A stretch of 64,000 nt of DNA, from the NCBI GenBank assembly GCA_022825235.1, contig JAJDYI010000007.1:1-64000 (forward strand), read 5' to 3'. The translations under genes were made by a program, and so were the position numbers. Shown here in pieces: positions 56,532 to 64,000 of this stretch. How positions within the stretch are numbered: position 1 is the stretch's first letter; each line of letters opens with the position of its first letter. The notes below the pieces were generated by a model. That model ran no database searches. It had not been told where the DNA came from and worked only from the letters and a program-made list of their open reading frames with translations. The DNA is from Alphaproteobacteria bacterium (lineage in GTDB: Bacteria; Pseudomonadota; Alphaproteobacteria; TMED109).

Positions 56532-57029
56532 GTGCTCGGTGTCTTGTGCGCTAAGGGCACCATCGCGCGTTGCTCGGTCGGTACCAGGTAAACCGGCCGC
56601 GTGCCCCGCTGGCAGAGCCTGGGCCCCGCGAACACGATTCCGTTCCGCTACCTGCAGTCGTTGCCGTGGCAGTAAACTCCCTCTGCGCCCCCAATCGGGC
56701 ACTGGGCACCATCCAGCGATGCCCGCCCCAATGTTGCAGCCCGGACGTGCGGAGATAATGAGGTGCAGACCCGGCGGATCGCGGGATGCAGCAGATCCGA
56801 TCGCCACCGCGTGCGTAAACGCTCACGGATTTGATCGCTTACTCGATCCATTCAGGCACCGTTGCAGCCACCGGGCATCGGGTTCCCCCTCCAGACCGAC
56901 CTGCTGAAGAGCGCATCGCGCGGGCGAGCCGACATTTCGCTGATTCGGCGATCCGCTGTTCCAGAAGACAGCCGCGCAATTGTGGCTTGGTACGGCTATG
57001 CTTCCCGGGTGGTAACGAAGGAGGAGCGT
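56532..57029. promoter_or_regulatory. Regulatory region upstream of the formate dehydrogenase operon
   Basis: This 498-base gap between the iorAB terminator and the first FDH gene is the only long non-coding stretch in the right half. It should hold the FDH promoter. GATAAT at 56754-56759 is a good -10, but no -35 fits at the right distance; I see no FNR box or sigma-54 site I would defend. Short frames within it have no ribosome site. A long 5' leader is possible. Confidence 0.45.
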
Positions 57030-57242
57030 ATGCCACTCCAATCGACCAATTCCGAGCAAAAGGCTCGTCGGCGGCGCGGCCTCAGTCGCCGCACCCTTTT
57101 CGCCGCTGCCGGTGCCACCGGTGCCGCCGGGCTGGCCGTCCGCCCCTCGGCCGCCGTCACGTCCCCAAAGCGCTCCAAACCACGTGCCGGTTACCGCGAG
57201 ACTGAGCACGTCCGCACGGTCTACCGGCTGGCGCGCTTCTAA
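57030..57242 (+). CDS. Formate dehydrogenase region Tat-target peptide
   Basis: A 70-residue protein of the small family found just before fdhA (formate dehydrogenase region TAT target). It has a twin-arginine signal LSRRTLFAAAG at about 18-28, a short hydrophobic part, and the conserved C-terminal GYRETEHVRTVYRLARF motif. GGAGG lies about 6 bases before the ATG. Its function is unknown; suggestions are an assembly factor or extra subunit of FDH. It is 32 bases before fdhA, so co-translated. Confidence 0.9.
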   Translation: MPLQSTNSEQKARRRRGLSRRTLFAAAGATGAAGLAVRPSAAVTSPKRSKPRAGYRETEHVRTVYRLARF

Positions 57243-57274
57243 CGACTCTCCTCGGGCTTACTGCAGGTGTCCTG

Positions 57275-60097
57275 ATGTCTTCTCGATCATCCATCGCCGG
57301 CACCGCGCTTGATCGCCGGGCCTTTCTTCGCAACTCAGGCATTGTCGCCGCTGGTTCCGCACTGGCCGGACTTGTACCGGGAGGACGGATCGAGGCGGCT
57401 GACTCCGCCCCTGCCCGCGGCGGTGACATTCAAAACGTCCTGTCCGTGTGTACCCACTGTTCCGTGGGCTGCGCGGTCACGGCCGAAGTACAGGACGGGG
57501 TGTGGATTGGCCAGGAGCCCAGCTTCGATAGCCCCTTCAATTTAGGAGCGCATTGCGCCAAGGGCGCATCCGTGCGGGAGCACGCACACGGAGAGCGTCG
57601 TCTCCGGTACCCGATGAAATTGGTGGATGGCCGCTGGGAGCGCTTGGATTGGGAGCAGGCGATCGATGAGGTCGGCGCTGAGCTGGAACGCATCCGGACG
57701 ACCGCGGGGCCCGACTCGGTGTATTGGCTGGGTTCCGCCAAGCACAATAACGAACAGGCCTATCTCTTCAGGAAATTCGCCGCATTCTGGGGTACCAACA
57801 ACGTCGATCATCAGGCCCGGATTTGTCATTCCACCACGGTTGCAGGTGTGGCCAACACCTGGGGCTATGGTGCAATGACCAACAGTTATAACGATATCCA
57901 CAACTCCAAGTCGATCTTCCTGATTGGCGGGAACCCTGCAGAAGCACATCCGGTCTCCATGGTGCATCTGCTGAAGGCCAAGGAGCAGGGCGCCCCGTTC
58001 ATTGTCGTGGATCCGCGCTTCACGCGCACCGCGGCGCACGCTGACGAGTATGTGCGAATTCGTCCCGGATCCGACGTGGCGCTGGTCTGGGGGATGCTCT
58101 GGCACCTGTTCGAGAACGGGTGGGAAGATCAAGCGTTCATCCAGGCACGTGTGTGGGGACTCGACCAGATTCGTGAGGAGGTGGCGCGCTGGACTCCCAG
58201 GGAAACTGAGCGCGTAACCGGAGTACCGGGCGAACAGGTCCGGAAGATCACCAAGATGATGGCCGACAACCGCCCAGGAACGGTCATTTGGTGCATGGGC
58301 GGAACACAGCACACGACCGGAAACAACAACACCCGTGCGTACTGCATCCTGCAGCTGGCCCTTGGCAACATGGGCAAAGCTGGAGGCGGCACCAACATTT
58401 TCCGCGGTCACGACAATGTCCAGGGGGCAACAGACCTCGGAGTGCTGAGCCACACGTTGCCCGGCTACTACGGTCTCTCCGAGGGAGCATGGAAGCATTG
58501 GGCCCGGGTCTGGGGAGTCTCGTACGAGACGCTCGCAGCGCGGTTCTCTTCTTCGAATTTGATGCAGTCGAAGGGAATTCCCGTATCCCGCTGGGTGGAC
58601 GGTGTTCTCGAGGACAAGGAAAACCTCGATCAGCCGGAAGCACTAAAGGCCATGATTTTCTGGGGCCACGCGCCGAATTCACAGACGCGGCTTCCGGACA
58701 TGCGCAAGGCGATGAACAAGCTTGACCTGCTGGTGGTCGTGGACCCGTACCCCACACTGACTGCCGTTCTGCACGAACGTCAGAACGGCGTCTACCTGCT
58801 GCCCGCAGCCACGCAGTTCGAGACTTACGGGTCGGTGACGGCCTCCAACCGGTCACTGCAATGGCGTGAACGCGTCGTCGAACCGTTGTTCGAGGCGAAG
58901 CCCGACCACGAGATCCTGTACCGGCTCGCCAATCGGCTGGACATTGCCGGGCCGCTGTTCCACAACATCGAAGTGCGGGACAACGAGCCGGTGATCGAGG
59001 ACATCACGCGCGAATTCAACCGGGGCATGTGGACGATCGGCTACACCGGCCAGACGCCGGAGCGGCTGCGCAAGCACATGGCGAACATGGCTACCTTTGA
59101 CCGCACGACGCTCAAGGCGGAAGGCGGCCCTTGCGATGGCGAGTACTTCGGACTGCCGTGGCCGTGTTGGGGAGATGAGAAGCTTGCTCACCCGGGGACA
59201 CCCATCCTTTATGACACCTCACAGGCGGTTGCTGACGGCGGGTTGACCTTCAGGGCTCGTTTCGGGGTTCTCAGGGAAGGTGAGAATCTGCTAGCAGACG
59301 GTTCTTTCAGCAAGGATTCTGAAATCGAAGATGGTTATCCTGAATTCACGATGGCGATGCTCAAGAGGCTTGGCTGGGACAGCGACCTGAGCGAACAGGA
59401 GCGGTCCGTAATCGAGTCAATCGCCGGCGAAAAGACGAACTGGAAGACGGATCTCTCCGGCGGCATCCAGCGGGTGGCGATCATGCACGGGTGCGCACCG
59501 TTCGGAAATGCAAAGGCCCGGGCCGTCGTCTGGAATTTCCCGGACCCTGTCCCCCTGCATCGCGAACCGCTCTATACGACCCGCCGCGATCTCGTATCCG
59601 ACTATCCAACCTATGAGGACACCCGCGGATACCGGGTGCCCGTCCTGTATCGCTCCATCCAGGAGCGGGATTACTCAAAGGACTACCCGATCATTCTGAC
59701 GACTGGGCGCCTCGTGGAGTACGAAGGCGGCGGCGACGAGAGCCGGTCAAATCCGTGGCTTGCGGAGCTTCAGCAGGAAATGTTCTGCGAGGTTCATCCG
59801 CGGGATGCGAACAATGCCGGCTTCCAGGACGGCGACGACATCTGGGTCGAAGGGCCGGAGGGCGGGCGCGTACTCGTCAAGGCGCTGGTGACCCGCCGGG
59901 TCGACCCGGGGGTGGCGTTCATGCCATTCCACTTCGGCGGGCGGTTCATGGGGCAGGACCTCCGTGACCGCTACCCGGAAGGGGCCGACCCGTACGTCCT
60001 CGGCGAATCATCAAATACCGTGGGTACTTACGGCTATGATTCCGTGACCCAGATGCAGGAGAGCAAAGTCACGCTCTGCCGCATCTCAGCGGCCTGA
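57275..60097 (+). CDS. fdhA: Formate dehydrogenase, catalytic alpha subunit (cysteine type)
   Basis: A 940-residue bis-MGD molybdoenzyme (Mo or W) that oxidises formate to CO2. It carries a Tat signal (DRRAFLRNSG, residues 13-22), so the active site is in the periplasm. The [4Fe-4S] cluster is ligated by C59, C62, C66 and C94. The metal ligand is cysteine C184, followed by H185 (ARICHSTT); the codon is TGT, not UGA, so no selenocysteine is needed. A C-terminal molybdopterin dinucleotide domain with EYEGGGDESRSNPWLAELQQ split from LVTRRVDPGVAFMPFHFGG follows. It is first in fdhA-fdhB-lipoprotein-fdhC. Confidence 0.95.
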   Translation: MSSRSSIAGTALDRRAFLRNSGIVAAGSALAGLVPGGRIEAADSAPARGGDIQNVLSVCTHCSVGCAVTAEVQDGVWIGQEPSFDSPFNLGAHCAKGASVREHAHGERRLRYPMKLVDGRWERLDWEQAIDEVGAELERIRTTAGPDSVYWLGSAKHNNEQAYLFRKFAAFWGTNNVDHQARICHSTTVAGVANTWGYGAMTNSYNDIHNSKSIFLIGGNPAEAHPVSMVHLLKAKEQGAPFIVVDPRFTRTAAHADEYVRIRPGSDVALVWGMLWHLFENGWEDQAFIQARVWGLDQIREEVARWTPRETERVTGVPGEQVRKITKMMADNRPGTVIWCMGGTQHTTGNNNTRAYCILQLALGNMGKAGGGTNIFRGHDNVQGATDLGVLSHTLPGYYGLSEGAWKHWARVWGVSYETLAARFSSSNLMQSKGIPVSRWVDGVLEDKENLDQPEALKAMIFWGHAPNSQTRLPDMRKAMNKLDLLVVVDPYPTLTAVLHERQNGVYLLPAATQFETYGSVTASNRSLQWRERVVEPLFEAKPDHEILYRLANRLDIAGPLFHNIEVRDNEPVIEDITREFNRGMWTIGYTGQTPERLRKHMANMATFDRTTLKAEGGPCDGEYFGLPWPCWGDEKLAHPGTPILYDTSQAVADGGLTFRARFGVLREGENLLADGSFSKDSEIEDGYPEFTMAMLKRLGWDSDLSEQERSVIESIAGEKTNWKTDLSGGIQRVAIMHGCAPFGNAKARAVVWNFPDPVPLHREPLYTTRRDLVSDYPTYEDTRGYRVPVLYRSIQERDYSKDYPIILTTGRLVEYEGGGDESRSNPWLAELQQEMFCEVHPRDANNAGFQDGDDIWVEGPEGGRVLVKALVTRRVDPGVAFMPFHFGGRFMGQDLRDRYPEGADPYVLGESSNTVGTYGYDSVTQMQESKVTLCRISAA

Positions 60098-60111
60098 GGA
60101 GGACCGTCACA

Positions 60112-60702
60112 ATGGCCCGCATGAAGTTCCTTTGTGACGCGGACCGTTGCATTGAGTGCAACGCTTGTGTCACGGCCTGCAAGAACGAGCATGAAGTACC
60201 TTGGGGCGTCAATCGGCGGCGCGTCGTTACGATAAACGACGGGCAGCCTGGCGAACGCTCCATCTCAACCGCCTGCATGCACTGCTCAGATGCTCCTTGC
60301 ATGGCCGTATGTCCGGTCGACTGCTTTTACCAGACCGATGAGGGCGTCGTACTGCACGACAAGGACCTCTGCATCGGCTGCGGGTACTGCTTCTACGCCT
60401 GCCCGTTCGGAGCCCCCCAGTATCCTCAGGCTGGGAACTTTGGCGGGCGGGGCAAGATGGACAAGTGCACGTTTTGCGCCGGCGGCCCGAAGGAAGACGG
60501 CTCCGAGAAAGAGTTTGCCCTTTACGGCAGAAACCGCCTCGCAGAGGGCAAACTTCCCCTGTGCGCGGAGATGTGTTCGACCAAGGCGCTGCTGGCCGGA
60601 GACGCGGACACCGTGTCGGACATTTATCGGGAACGTGTAACGGCACGCGGTTTTGGTGGCGGAGTCTGGGGATGGAACACGGCATACGAATCCGACACCT
60701 GA
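60112..60702 (+). CDS. fdhB: Formate dehydrogenase, iron-sulfur beta subunit
   Basis: A 196-residue electron-transfer subunit with four [4Fe-4S] motifs: C13/C16/C19/C23, C55/C58/C63/C67, C87/C90/C93/C97, and a last set with C119, C122 and LCAEMC. It lacks a signal peptide and the C-terminal membrane anchor of E. coli FdnH, so it probably rides through Tat with FdhA and docks to the cytochrome. It ends with GFGGGVWGW, as in related FDH beta subunits. It starts 14 bases after fdhA. Confidence 0.95.
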   Translation: MARMKFLCDADRCIECNACVTACKNEHEVPWGVNRRRVVTINDGQPGERSISTACMHCSDAPCMAVCPVDCFYQTDEGVVLHDKDLCIGCGYCFYACPFGAPQYPQAGNFGGRGKMDKCTFCAGGPKEDGSEKEFALYGRNRLAEGKLPLCAEMCSTKALLAGDADTVSDIYRERVTARGFGGGVWGWNTAYESDT

Positions 60703-60869
60703 GCACGGTCTGCGTCATCGCAGTGGTCGCCCTCGGCGGCTGCCGCGAAAGCGAACAGGGGCGCCGCCTGGACACCGGCAAGGGCGCCTACGCAGGCGCA
60801 CCTGACCAGCAGTTGAGTGCAGAAACCCGTGACGCGTTGGCGCTCCGCGCCGAATACCAGCGGTTCTGA
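60672..60869 (+). CDS. Small lipoprotein in the FDH operon
   Basis: A 65-residue protein. An N-terminal hydrophobic stretch (STVCVIAVVALGGC) ends in lipobox LGGC at about residue 24, so the mature lipoprotein is only about 42 residues. The mature part contains DTGKGAYAGAPDQQLSAETR and ends LRAEYQRF. ATG at 60672 overlaps the last 31 bases of fdhB in another frame. It lies 6 bases before the cytochrome subunit. I do not know a defined function; a link to assembly or docking of FdhA/B at the membrane is possible. Confidence 0.75.
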   Translation: MEHGIRIRHLSTVCVIAVVALGGCRESEQGRRLDTGKGAYAGAPDQQLSAETRDALALRAEYQRF

Positions 60870-60875
60870 TCGGCC

Positions 60876-61964
60876 ATGTCGCAGCTGCTACGTTCCTTCC
60901 TGGCAGCGGTAGGGTTGATCGCCGCGCTGGCCGCCGCTGGCTACGTCGCCGTCATCGTGGGTGCGGCCACCGTGATTGGCCAATCGGAAACCGGCATTGA
61001 GGAGAGCGCCAGGTCCGATGGATGGCGCGGGGTGCGGAGCGGCACCGCCGGTCGCGTCTCGATTCCCGATCCGCAAGCGGGCATCCTTATCCAGTCCGAG
61101 GGGGAGATCTGGCGCTCGATTCGAAACGGACCCGTGACGGCGGCAGGTGCGTGGAGCATGTTCGTCATGCTGATCCTGCTGGCCGTCTTCTACGCATGGC
61201 GCGGGCGCATTCCGCTGGCAGGTAAGCCGACCCGCCGGGAAGTGGTGCGCTTCAATGGCATTGAGCGCTTTGCCCATTGGATGACGGCCGCCAGTTTCAT
61301 CGTGCTTGCCCTGTCCGGACTGAATCTTCTGTACGGGCGATACCTCTTCATTCCTGTTGTCGGCAAGGAAGCATTTGCGGTCATCACCGAGGCCGGAAAG
61401 TTCCTGCATAACTTTGTGGCCTTCCCGTTCATGGCAGGGCTGATCCTCATGTTCGCGCTTTGGGTACGCCACAACGTGCCTACGCGGGTCGACCTGCAGT
61501 GGCTCCGGCTGGGAGGTGGATTGCTCTCCGATCGCCATCACCCGGCAGCGGAACGCTTCAATGCTGGCCAGAAGGCGATCTTCTGGATCGTCATACTTGG
61601 AGGTGTATCGGTCAGTCTTTCCGGTGTGGCGCTGCTCATGCCGTTTGCGTTTCCGATCTTCGGAAAGACCTTCGTTTTTCTCAACCTGTTTGGCTTCGGC
61701 CTCCCCGACATGCTGACACCGATGCAGGAAATGCAGCTCGCCCAGGTGTGGCATGCCGTGGTGTCGCTGGGACTGATCGTCGTAATGTTTGCGCACATCT
61801 ACATCGGAACGATCGGGATGGAAGGAGCGTTCCAGGCGATGGGGAGCGGCAAGGTCGACGCTGCGTGGGCGGAGCAGCATCACAGTCTCTGGGCGGCAAG
61901 CGCTGAGGAATCGGTGACCGATGATGACTCCGTGCCCGTGGCTGCTCGAGAGGGCCAGGGCTAG
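60876..61964 (+). CDS. fdhC: Formate dehydrogenase, cytochrome b gamma subunit
   Basis: The membrane cytochrome b that passes electrons from FdhB to quinone, 362 residues. An N-terminal transmembrane helix and about 90 extra residues come first, then the four-helix FdnI-like core. The likely haem ligands are in ERFAHWMTA, the KFLHNFVAFPF segment, VWHAVVSLGL and FAHIYIGTIGMEGAF. It follows the lipoprotein by 6 bases and is the last of the structural set before a 210-base gap. Confidence 0.92.
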   Translation: MSQLLRSFLAAVGLIAALAAAGYVAVIVGAATVIGQSETGIEESARSDGWRGVRSGTAGRVSIPDPQAGILIQSEGEIWRSIRNGPVTAAGAWSMFVMLILLAVFYAWRGRIPLAGKPTRREVVRFNGIERFAHWMTAASFIVLALSGLNLLYGRYLFIPVVGKEAFAVITEAGKFLHNFVAFPFMAGLILMFALWVRHNVPTRVDLQWLRLGGGLLSDRHHPAAERFNAGQKAIFWIVILGGVSVSLSGVALLMPFAFPIFGKTFVFLNLFGFGLPDMLTPMQEMQLAQVWHAVVSLGLIVVMFAHIYIGTIGMEGAFQAMGSGKVDAAWAEQHHSLWAASAEESVTDDDSVPVAAREGQG

Positions 61965-62174
61965 CCGCCGGAAGAATCCACCGGACGTCCTCCCTGAAGT
62001 CTTGCTACAGGACGGCGGAAACCCGCCCGACTTCCCCAGTCAGCATTTGGCGTGCCGCCTGACGCGGTGGCCAGTTCGTCTGACGAAATGCATGATGAAG
62101 CACGGCGCAGGACACTGCGTGGCTGAACAGGTCCGGGTGCAACGCCAGCCCGGTCCACGGTTTGGAGTGCTGTC

Positions 62175-63104
62175 TTGAAATTCCAAAACTTAACGGGTGT
62201 GTCGCACTTGCTGCGACGCCGTGAGCATGCTGATGCGGTCGTTCCTCCACGCCCCCACGACAGCGCGGGAACGGAAACTGGCCGAGGGAGCCCAGCTGCT
62301 GGAATACGTGACAGGATTCGTCGGCTGGTCGATGCACCCGCGTTTCACGCGACGACAATGACTGTCATCGTGCTCAATGCAATTGCGCTTGGACTCGAGA
62401 CAGCTCCGACGGTGACCGCTGCAATCGGCCCCCAACTGCACGTCTTCGATCAGATCGTGATCACGCTCTTTTGCGTCGAGATCGGGCTTCGAATCATCGC
62501 AAGAGGATTCCGGTTCTTTCGCGATCCGTGGGGGCTATTCGACTTCGCCGTCGTTGCGATCACCCTGGCTCCTGCCAGTGACTCGCTATTGATTCTCCGT
62601 GCTTTACGCGTGCTGCGTGTGCTGCGCGTGGTGTCGGCGATTCCCCGGCTGCGCCGGGTGGTGGGGGCGTTACTGCACGCGGTCCCCGGAGTCGCCGCAA
62701 TTGCGGTGCTGCTGTTGCTCATCTTCTATGTCTACGCCGTGATTACGACCAATTTGTTCGGCGTGGCTTACCCGGACTGGTTCGGAACCATCGGTGAATC
62801 AATGTTTTCCCTGTTCCAGATCATGACGCTCGAAAGCTGGTCCATGGGTATCGTCCGTCCCATTCTTCAGCAGTTTCCGTGGGCATGGACCGTCTTCGTG
62901 TCCTTTATCATCGTTTCCAGCTTTACCGTGCTCAATCTCTTCATTGCGATTGTGATCGATTCGATGCAAACGATTCACTCGAGCGAACAGGATGCTTCCG
63001 CATCCAAATCGGCTGGGAATCCGGCAGATTCCGAACCGGTACTCGAGGAGCTCAGGGCATTGCGCAGGGAATTTGCCGAATTTCGTGCACGGCACCCTGG
63101 CTAG
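62175..63104 (+). CDS. Bacterial voltage-gated sodium channel homologue (NaChBac type)
   Basis: A 309-residue single-repeat ion channel with six helices. S4 has arginines every third residue (about R142, R145, R148, R151, then R158 and beyond), the voltage sensor. The pore loop carries TLESWS at 218-223, which matches the sodium-selective TLESWAS filter of NaChBac rather than a potassium filter. S6 (SSFTVLNLFIAIVIDSM) and a C-terminal coiled coil (VLEELRALRREFAEFRA) follow. The start appears to be TTG at 62175, with GGAG 8 bases upstream; GTG at 62199 is possible. Confidence 0.9.
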   Translation: MKFQNLTGVSHLLRRREHADAVVPPRPHDSAGTETGRGSPAAGIRDRIRRLVDAPAFHATTMTVIVLNAIALGLETAPTVTAAIGPQLHVFDQIVITLFCVEIGLRIIARGFRFFRDPWGLFDFAVVAITLAPASDSLLILRALRVLRVLRVVSAIPRLRRVVGALLHAVPGVAAIAVLLLLIFYVYAVITTNLFGVAYPDWFGTIGESMFSLFQIMTLESWSMGIVRPILQQFPWAWTVFVSFIIVSSFTVLNLFIAIVIDSMQTIHSSEQDASASKSAGNPADSEPVLEELRALRREFAEFRARHPG

Positions 63105-63183
63105 CAACCATGCCTGGGGCAGGATGAGGGAGCTGGCTGGCGGCGTTGCCGGTTCGAACTTCCGTCATGGTTCGCAATCTGGC

Positions 63184-63309
63184 CTACAAACGTACGTGCG
63201 TACCAACCCGCGCGTCCTGACCGTAGCAGTCTGCCCAGCCGGGCAGTGTGATCGCAGTGAGGACGGCAATGCCGCCCATCGCCAGTAACGCTGCCAGAAA
63301 TGCCTTCAT
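63184..63309 (-). CDS. 41-residue membrane micropeptide
   Basis: A tiny minus-strand gene: MKAFLAALLAMGG, one transmembrane or signal-like helix up to about residue 24, then a short polar tail with DARVGTHVRL at the end. An AGGAGA ribosome site lies 7 bases before the ATG, stronger than at many of the large genes. Small alphaproteobacterial membrane peptides with an MKAF start and VRL ending are, as I recall, often near FDH genes; that is from memory and unverified. Longer in-frame extension upstream overlaps other genes and lacks support. Confidence 0.65.
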   Translation of the reverse strand: MKAFLAALLAMGGIAVLTAITLPGWADCYGQDARVGTHVRL

Positions 63310-63400
63310 GGTTGTTCTCCTGCCGAACATGGCCATACGAACTAAATGTATCTTGCACGGGTAGGGCGGATTCCGCCACCGTCGCCTAAGGAGATCGTCG

Positions 63401-63604
63401 ATGGACGAAGAGATCCTCAACCGCAGCCTCCGCCGATTCCTGAAAACGTTGGGTGTCAACGCACAGCGTGAAATCGAGACAGCCGTGCGTTCGGCTTTGG
63501 CCGACAAGAGGCTGCCAGACAAGCCGCTGCAGGCGACGGCCGAGATCCATATCCCGGAGATTGATTTTCATTTCAAACTCGACGCCGTCATTCAATCCTC
63601 CTAA
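63401..63604 (+). CDS. DUF6494-type small protein
   Basis: A 67-residue soluble protein with a helical N-terminal half (NRSLRRFLKTLGVNAQREIETAV split here as two stretches) and an ending TAEIHIPEIDFHFKLDAVI of beta-strand character, which fits DUF6494. AAGGAG precedes the ATG. It lies 5 bases before fdhD. Proteins of this kind occur beside formate dehydrogenase genes; their role is not known. Confidence 0.75.
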   Translation: MDEEILNRSLRRFLKTLGVNAQREIETAVRSALADKRLPDKPLQATAEIHIPEIDFHFKLDAVIQSS

Positions 63605-63609
63605 GTCAC

Positions 63610-64000
63610 ATGAATGAGCGGAGCGCAGCGGCCGGTTTGCCGGACAGTGGCGACGAAATCTCGTCGGGAGAGTTTCTGATCGCACCCAGTCCCGACGATC
63701 CGGATCTCACCCGCCGGGTATCGGGAATTGACCATGAAGGCCGGAGGAGAACTGCCTACGTCGTCGCAGAGCGACCGTTGACGATCTTCCTGAACGATCA
63801 GGAAATCGTGACGGCTATGACCGTGGGTGATCATCCGAAGCTGCTGGCGGTGGGCTACCTCGTCAACCAGGCCATGCTTCAGCGTGACGATACGCTGAGC
63901 GGGGTGGAGTACGACGAAGAGAGCGAAGTTGTGGTGGTAAGAACGGAGCGTGCTACTGACTACGAAGAAACGATGCGCCATCGTATTCGTACTTCCGGAT
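63610..64000 (+). CDS. fdhD: Formate dehydrogenase accessory sulfurtransferase FdhD (5' part)
   Basis: The first 130 residues of a gene cut by the window edge. FdhD moves sulfur from the IscS desulfurase to the bis-MGD cofactor of FDH, an essential activation step. Visible are the AERPLTIFLNDQEIVTAMTV start (ExPLTIxxN), the VGDHPKLLAVGYLVNQ segment and a beta region. The catalytic CGxC motif lies beyond the edge. The ATG at 63610 is 5 bases after the DUF6494 gene. Confidence 0.9.
   Translation, partial: MNERSAAAGLPDSGDEISSGEFLIAPSPDDPDLTRRVSGIDHEGRRRTAYVVAERPLTIFLNDQEIVTAMTVGDHPKLLAVGYLVNQAMLQRDDTLSGVEYDEESEVVVVRTERATDYEETMRHRIRTSG

Noticed and set aside
57824-57829. Selenocysteine at the FdhA active site
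   Set aside because: The codon at the metal-ligand position is TGT (cysteine) and the frame is continuous, so no UGA recoding is needed.
62075-62087. TTCGTC-T-GACGAA inverted repeat before the sodium channel gene
   Set aside because: Six-base arms with a one-base centre are frequent by chance here and it does not align with a promoter I can recognise.
62590-62640. Repeated codons in the channel gene as a DNA repeat element
   Set aside because: The repetition reflects the R-x-L-R voltage-sensor helix, not a mobile or tandem DNA repeat.

Overview
The window is a 64 kb piece of a GC-rich alphaproteobacterial chromosome. The main support is the pair of conserved housekeeping clusters it carries: ppiD-trpE-trpG-trpD-trpC-moaC-moeA with lexA and gltX, and rpsB-tsf-pyrH-frr-uppS-cdsA-dxr-rseP-bamA-skp-lpxD-fabZ-lpxA-lpxI-lpxB. 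LpxI in place of LpxH, the cysteine-type formate dehydrogenase locus with DUF3305/DUF3306, and the isoquinoline-oxidoreductase-type molybdoenzyme agree with this. A Rhodospirillales-like organism is a reasonable guess, but genus cannot be read from the sequence. The organism is Gram-negative (kdsA, lpx genes, BamA, Skp). I see no phage, insertion sequence, integrase or CRISPR array.

Layout. 0.2-2.9 kb: an Ldh2-family dehydrogenase coupled to a small secreted cysteine-rich protein, divergent from a short-chain dehydrogenase. 2.9-12.7 kb (minus strand): gltX, lexA with its own promoter and a direct-repeat operator, then moeA-moaC-trpC-trpD-trpG-trpE-ppiD as one tightly overlapping operon. 12.8-18.2 kb (plus): tpiA-secG-pyrG-kdsA-eno and a DUF4396 membrane protein. 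18.3-23.6 kb: a molybdoenzyme/formate-dehydrogenase maturation island (TorD-like chaperone, DUF3306, DUF3305 on minus; a multi-cluster ferredoxin, MobB and a second MoeA on plus). 23.7-28.3 kb: an NTF2-fold protein and a ferric-iron ABC importer. 28.4-32.5 kb: tatA-tatB-tatC-serS, an aldo/keto reductase and tRNA-Ser(UGA). 32.7-37.0 kb: a ThDP enzyme, a periplasmic TPR protein and glpK. 37.2-53.6 kb: the translation/isoprenoid/outer-membrane/lipid A supercluster, ending with gloA and gltA. 53.7-56.5 kb: a two-subunit Tat-exported molybdoenzyme (IorAB type) with a clear promoter and a very clear terminator. 57.0-64.0 kb: the formate dehydrogenase structural operon (Tat peptide, FdhA, FdhB, a tiny lipoprotein, cytochrome b subunit), a bacterial voltage-gated sodium-channel homologue, a 41-residue membrane peptide on the opposite strand, a DUF6494 protein and the start of fdhD, cut by the window edge.

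How the genes fit together. Two Tat-exported molybdoenzymes (FDH, IorAB), the Tat translocase, MoaC, two MoeA proteins, MobB, a TorD-family chaperone, FdhD and an iron importer lie within 60 kb, so much of what is needed to build and export a periplasmic formate oxidase feeding the quinone pool is here. The accessory half of this system (18-24 kb) is separated from the structural half (57-64 kb) by housekeeping genes. The less-described parts are the small proteins around FDH (65-aa lipoprotein, 70-aa Tat peptide, 67-aa DUF6494, 41-aa membrane peptide), the NaChBac-like channel in the same locus, a perfect hairpin two bases before glpK, the lexA operator with non-canonical spacing, and a repeat-built acidic tail on ribosomal protein S2.
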